This document shows, piece by piece, positions 24,075 to 27,188 of a stretch of 27,188 bases of DNA. The notes below the pieces were generated by a model that ran no database searches, was not told the DNA's origin, and saw only the letters and a list, made by a program, of their open reading frames with translations. The position numbers were made by a program, and so were the translations under genes. Numbering within the stretch: position 1 is the first letter of the stretch; each line of letters begins with the position of its first letter. The stretch lies in the NCBI GenBank assembly GCA_964481705.1, contig CAYZUC010000035.1, positions 1 through 27,188 of the forward strand. Direction: 5' to 3'. The stretch comes from CAYZUC01 sp964481705. GTDB taxonomy: Bacteria; Bacillota; Clostridia; Lachnospirales; Lachnospiraceae.

Positions 24075-25634
24075 TTAGTTCAGATACTTGAGCGGGTTGA
24101 CCTGACTTCCACCAATCAATATCTCAAAATGGAGATGCGGTCCTGTGCTTCTTCCCGTGTTACCGCTCAATGCGATCTTGTCTCCCTGCTTCACAGTCTG
24201 ACCCGATTTTACCAGAACTTTACTCAGATGTCCATAACGTGTCTGTCTGCCATCGGCATGATTGATATAAACCACATAGCCATATCCACTTCCCCATCCT
24301 GCACGGCTTATCGTTCCTGAGGAGGATGCCATTACTGCTGTTCCAACCGGAGTCGCCCAATCTATCCCTCGATGATAAGTCGATGCCCCTCTGGTAGGTG
24401 CGGAACGTCGTCCAAATCCCGAGGACAGTCTGCCACCCGAAATCGGCTTGATATAGGTTGGCGGGACCTTGGTTCCTCTTTCCACAATCTTAGGAACAGC
24501 ATCCATCACAATTTCTTCCTGAATAATATCCCTGCTGATCTCAGATTCATTACGGAATAGCACATCTGCAACAATCTTATGAAACCCAGAAACAGGCTCC
24601 TGCAATGTTTTCATATCTGTCGTGTACCAGTCATCATTATCAACATACTGAACCTCTGCGTCGTAATTCTCCTCGTAGTACATTTCTTCCGTACGTACCA
24701 CCGACAATTCCGGCTCGGGAACTGTTACAATAATCTCATCACCAACCCGAATGGTGGAATTTTCATTCTCAATGTTCTGATTAAGTTTAATGAGATTCTC
24801 CATCGTAGTCTCATTCTTCTCTGCTATCTCGGATAATGTATCACCAGGTATTACTTCGTAAATCTGCTCTTTGTCCTTATCCTTAGTTATTTCTGCTATC
24901 GCTGTCTCCAGGGGCGAGATTTCATCCTCCTGCAGATAGGCTTCCACAACCTCCACGGTATCCCCAAAACCAATTTCCTGCAGTCCCAGACTGATATTGG
25001 CTGATTCGCCCGCTTTCTCCATAATATCTGAAAGCTTCTTTTCAACGCCTGCCGAAACAAAGGTAGGAGTCTCATTTTCCTTCTTGATCTCCTCTTTTCT
25101 CATGATGTCGGAGGTAAGTACATTTAACTCACGTGTGGGATCCAGCTTCAAAGAAACGGAATACTCCTGTTTTGTATCATATTTATCCTTAGCTGCCTTC
25201 AACAACGCAATAACTTCAGAGGAATTACGCAAATTAATGGTATACTCATTGACCTTTACCGTATAGGCTCGCTTCTGTGTCTCACAGATATTCTTCTTTA
25301 AAACAGACAAGATTCTCTGTTCCACGTCCTTCTCTTTATCCAAGGTACCAAACATCTGAGGCGTTCCACTTGTCTCCACCTGTGCTTCCGTAAAGATAAG
25401 CTCATCCGATTGGGAAGCCAGCTTCTTTCTGGCATCTCGAACCAGATCCTGTACTCTGGACTCATCAGCTACCCGGCCTACTGCTTCTCCGTCAACCTTA
25501 ATCTCATAAACCATGCTTCCTTCTATATGATCCGGCTCAATCGCGGGAACGCAGATAAACACAAAAACACCGGCTAGTGTCACAAATAACCGGCGGAGCA
25601 TTCTATGTTTACTACGAAAAGACCTTTTCTTCAT
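24075..25634 (-). CDS. Membrane-anchored LysM-G5-M23 peptidase
   Basis: A 519-residue exported protein acting in the cell wall. A basic N-terminus precedes a signal anchor (15-31). Residues about 40-255 are an uncharacterised alpha-beta stalk, followed by a LysM domain (258-305, YEVIPGDTLSEIAEKN), a G5 domain (about 310-388) and an M23 domain (about 395-519). The zinc ligands H421 and D425 (HRGID) and H502 (HLHFE) plus H469 are all present, so it should be an active endopeptidase. Such proteins act in sporulation or cell division; no spo gene is adjacent. The start follows the flavin reductase stop after four bases, with AAGGA inside that gene, so the two are coupled. Confidence 0.9.
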   Translation of the reverse strand: MKKRSFRSKHRMLRRLFVTLAGVFVFICVPAIEPDHIEGSMVYEIKVDGEAVGRVADESRVQDLVRDARKKLASQSDELIFTEAQVETSGTPQMFGTLDKEKDVEQRILSVLKKNICETQKRAYTVKVNEYTINLRNSSEVIALLKAAKDKYDTKQEYSVSLKLDPTRELNVLTSDIMRKEEIKKENETPTFVSAGVEKKLSDIMEKAGESANISLGLQEIGFGDTVEVVEAYLQEDEISPLETAIAEITKDKDKEQIYEVIPGDTLSEIAEKNETTMENLIKLNQNIENENSTIRVGDEIIVTVPEPELSVVRTEEMYYEENYDAEVQYVDNDDWYTTDMKTLQEPVSGFHKIVADVLFRNESEISRDIIQEEIVMDAVPKIVERGTKVPPTYIKPISGGRLSSGFGRRSAPTRGASTYHRGIDWATPVGTAVMASSSGTISRAGWGSGYGYVVYINHADGRQTRYGHLSKVLVKSGQTVKQGDKIALSGNTGRSTGPHLHFEILIGGSQVNPLKYLN

Positions 25635-25638
25635 TTGA

Positions 25639-26205
25639 TTATTTCCTTTTTTTCACACTATATCCAAAGCTGCCTATCCTATCTCCAAGACCGTAGTACT
25701 CTCCATGCGAATACACAATTGGGCTGGAATCTGATAAGTGAAACTTCTGATTCTTGTCCAAATACTTTTCGTCTACGTGAACAGATACTACTTCCGCTAA
25801 AAACATATTGTGACTTCCCAGTTCCTTAATCTCAGTTACTCGACACTCAATATTGACAGGGCTTTCAAGTACCATAGGTGCCTTAACAATATCTGCTGCA
25901 ATTGGTGTCAGTCCCGTTTCTTTAAATTTATCTACATCGCGGCCGGACTTTACTCCACAGTAATCGGTCGCATAAGCAAGCTCCTCTGTTGTAAGATTAA
26001 TCACAAATTCACCTGTATCCCGAATCATCTCGTAAGAGTATCTCTCCGGGCGCACAGAGATATAAACCATTGGAGGATTGGTACACACCGTACCGGTCCA
26101 CGCAATCGTCAGTAAATTCTGATTACCTTTATCATCCGCACAGCTCACCAGTACAGCCGGTAGCGGATATAGCATATTTCCCGGCTTCCATGTTAGTTTT
26201 CCCAT
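25639..26205 (-). CDS. Flavin reductase-like FMN-binding protein
   Basis: A 188-residue protein of the Flavin_Reduct split-barrel family. Visible family features are the N-terminal MLYPLPAVLVSCAD, NLLTIAWTGTVCTNPPMVYISV, and RYSYEMIRDTGEFVINL for FMN binding, with the SPVNIECRVTEI strand later. Members reduce flavins or serve as redox partners; several members near secreted or envelope genes are uncharacterised. An alternative TTG start 27 bp upstream is possible but unlikely. The ATG at 26205 comes one base after the upstream stop and has no recognisable ribosome site, so translation probably depends on coupling. Confidence 0.85.
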   Translation of the reverse strand: MGKLTWKPGNMLYPLPAVLVSCADDKGNQNLLTIAWTGTVCTNPPMVYISVRPERYSYEMIRDTGEFVINLTTEELAYATDYCGVKSGRDVDKFKETGLTPIAADIVKAPMVLESPVNIECRVTEIKELGSHNMFLAEVVSVHVDEKYLDKNQKFHLSDSSPIVYSHGEYYGLGDRIGSFGYSVKKRK

Positions 26206-26206
26206 A

Positions 26207-26686
26207 TTAGAACAGTTTAAACATGTGAGCAAGCATTGTGCCTACTGCACCAAGATTCACAATTAACAGGATCAGGATAGCAATTAATAAGCCCTTGAGA
26301 CTACCAACACTGTTCTTTACGCCTGTTGAAAGTTCGGTTGCCTTCTCTTCAATGACAGCCTGTGTATTACGATAGCATTTCACACTTTCCTTATGCATAT
26401 GATCAGCAAGTGATTCTTTGGCGCTCTCTGTCTTGGCACTCAACGTCTCTTCTGTCTGCTGTTTATATTCCGTAATGAGTTCTACTTGTTTTGCATTCGC
26501 ATCATTCATCTGTGATGCCACAGCTTCTATCAATTTCGCAGACTCTTCGCGAAGCTTTTCTTCTGTGACTCCATTCTTCTCCTGACGGAATCCACGAGGA
26601 ATATCATTAATTCCGGATGGTCCCTGATTTCTTGCAGCTCCTTGTGCATTAATCTTTTCCACTAACTTATCCATAAAATTATCCAT
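26207..26686 (-). CDS. Tail-anchored membrane protein with coiled coil
   Basis: I do not recognise this 159-residue protein. It begins with an amphipathic MDNFMDKLVEKINAQG helix, then a low-complexity Gly/Asn/Gln stretch, then a long charged coiled coil (about 40-125) and one C-terminal membrane segment (about 131-152), with only a few residues after it. This is a tail-anchored layout facing the cytoplasm. The in-frame ATG at 26698 has no good ribosome site, while GGAG six bases before 26686 is well placed, so the shorter form is preferred. It heads the operon with the flavin reductase and M23 genes, which follow immediately. Confidence 0.75.
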   Translation of the reverse strand: MDNFMDKLVEKINAQGAARNQGPSGINDIPRGFRQEKNGVTEEKLREESAKLIEAVASQMNDANAKQVELITEYKQQTEETLSAKTESAKESLADHMHKESVKCYRNTQAVIEEKATELSTGVKNSVGSLKGLLIAILILLIVNLGAVGTMLAHMFKLF

Positions 26687-26692
26687 ACTTCT

Positions 26693-26696
26693 CTCC
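26693..26696 (-). promoter_or_regulatory. Ribosome binding site deciding the tail-anchored protein start
   Basis: GGAG is followed by AGAAGT and the ATG at 26686. Confidence 0.6.
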
Positions 26697-26732
26697 ATTC
26701 CAAAACAAACCTAGAAATTTGTCGCACCCAAC

Positions 26733-26761
26733 ATTCTATCATCTTTTGCAAGCTTTTTCAA
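26733..26761 (-). promoter_or_regulatory. Proximal promoter of the tail-anchored/flavin reductase/M23 operon
   Basis: On the minus strand TTGAAA (26756-26761), a 17-bp spacer and TAGAAT (26733-26738), about 47 bp before the ATG. Confidence 0.75.
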
Positions 26762-26796
26762 CAAACGAGATTTTTCGAGGCAATCTTTTACTCACT

Positions 26797-26825
26797 ATTA
26801 TGCACTTTGTCCTATAACTTTGCAA
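26797..26825 (-). promoter_or_regulatory. Possible second upstream promoter of the same operon
   Basis: On the minus strand TTGCAA (26820-26825), a 17-bp spacer and CATAAT (26797-26802). Weaker than the proximal promoter. Confidence 0.45.
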
Positions 26826-26859
26826 TTATTCCATTCTTTTTGTAAGTTTTTACTTAATG

Positions 26860-26887
26860 TTCATATGCTGTTCATAATTTATTCATA
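26860..26887 (+). repeat. Three TTCATA direct repeats with an exact 11-bp period
   Basis: TTCATA occurs at 26860, 26871 and 26882, with a degenerate fourth copy TTTACT at 26849. The spacing is one helical turn and the unit fits the TTHAYA element of PhoP-type response regulators. On the plus strand TATAAT (26886-26891) follows nine bases after the second repeat. No adjacent regulator gene is visible. Confidence 0.5.
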
Positions 26888-26938
26888 TAATATTGCTACT
26901 ATATATTCAATTCAAAAAGTTTTATTGTAATGTTCTCA

Positions 26939-27188
26939 TTACATTAGATAAATTTTTTCATAATAGCCGCGGAGCCGCAAGGTTTCGCGGCACTCCTCAT
27001 TTATAGGGATAAATTCCACTGTCCTACGTCCGCCCTTCTCACACATAAAAACGTTTATTCTCTGTCCTAATTTTGGAGCAGTGGCTGTCCATCTCTTTTC
27101 GCGAAGGCACTGGAATCGTGAGTTTTATGACTGCCCACTTTGCTCGTTCGATGTTTTATGTTCGCCGCAGGTTCGACAGGCAGGGCCA
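26939..27188. other. Right-edge element with several open frames; no confident gene
   Basis: This stretch is GC-richer than the AT-rich DNA on its left. Open frames overlap: minus-strand 26939-27124 (61 codons, ending LRLRGYYEKIYLM; first ATG at 27046 gives 35 residues), minus-strand 27067 to the edge (39 codons), and plus-strand 27049 to the edge (46 codons, including EQWLSISFREGTGIVSF). None has a convincing start with a ribosome site. The plus strand also has a GNRA-capped hairpin at 26966-26991. It may be part of a dispersed Lachnospiraceae intergenic element or a structured RNA; I have a vague impression of having seen similar strings but cannot verify it. It continues past the window. 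Confidence 0.4.

Noticed and set aside
27160..27188. GGTTCGACAGG near the right edge resembles the 5' region of tmRNA or a tRNA T-arm
   Set aside because: The GGGG-type tmRNA 5' end is missing at the required distance, and as a T-arm the loop-closing C and the stem partner are absent.
1..27188. CRISPR array, transposase, integrase, prophage or tRNA genes
   Set aside because: No regularly spaced palindromic repeats, mobile-element proteins or tRNA cloverleaf was seen on either strand.

Overview
The window looks like a chromosomal segment of a Lachnospiraceae-type bacterium (Clostridia). This rests on moderate-to-low GC, strong AGGAGG-type ribosome sites, clear sigma-A promoters, clostridial protein types and the birA / short hypothetical / dusB / greA / lysS order. 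It is mostly conserved housekeeping DNA. I see no prophage, transposase, CRISPR array, rRNA or tRNA. All but two of the convincing genes are on the minus strand, so the text below reads from high to low coordinates along transcription.

Region by region. (1) 26699-27188 has no confident gene. It holds two promoters for the minus-strand operon, a phased TTCATA repeat, and at the right edge an odd element with several simultaneously open frames and a GNRA-capped hairpin. (2) 26686-24075 is an operon of a tail-anchored membrane protein, a flavin reductase-like protein and a secreted LysM-G5-M23 peptidase; murA follows with its own promoter. (3) A bidirectional terminator separates murA from a plus-strand HD-GYP protein (candidate c-di-GMP phosphodiesterase), which diverges from a hybrid histidine kinase; both have strong promoters. 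(4) Downstream of the kinase is metK behind a SAM-I riboswitch with a readable antiterminator/terminator. (5) Two CgeB/glycosyltransferase-like genes converge and overlap by 52 bp. The plus-strand one shares an overlapping divergent promoter region with dnaE. (6) dnaE, pfkA (own promoter and terminator), a SpoU/TrmH rRNA methyltransferase and proC follow, then a secreted SH3-SleB-type wall hydrolase with a near-perfect promoter and a WalR-like direct repeat. (7) An nfeD-SPFH pair ends in a strong terminator. (8) The last block is argF, a small membrane protein, birA, a short hypothetical, dusB, a second hypothetical, greA and lysS, packed tightly with two 4-14 bp overlaps.

Functionally the window combines information processing (dnaE, lysS, greA, dusB, rRNA methylase), central and amino-acid metabolism (pfkA, proC, argF, metK, birA), envelope construction and remodelling (murA, M23, SleB-like, glycosyltransferases, SPFH/NfeD) and signalling (hybrid kinase, HD-GYP). 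No obvious defence or biosynthetic system is present. The least explained items are regulatory: the right-edge element, the TTCATA array, the WalR-like site, and a leader hairpin in the kinase mRNA whose loop is complementary to the kinase's own ribosome site.
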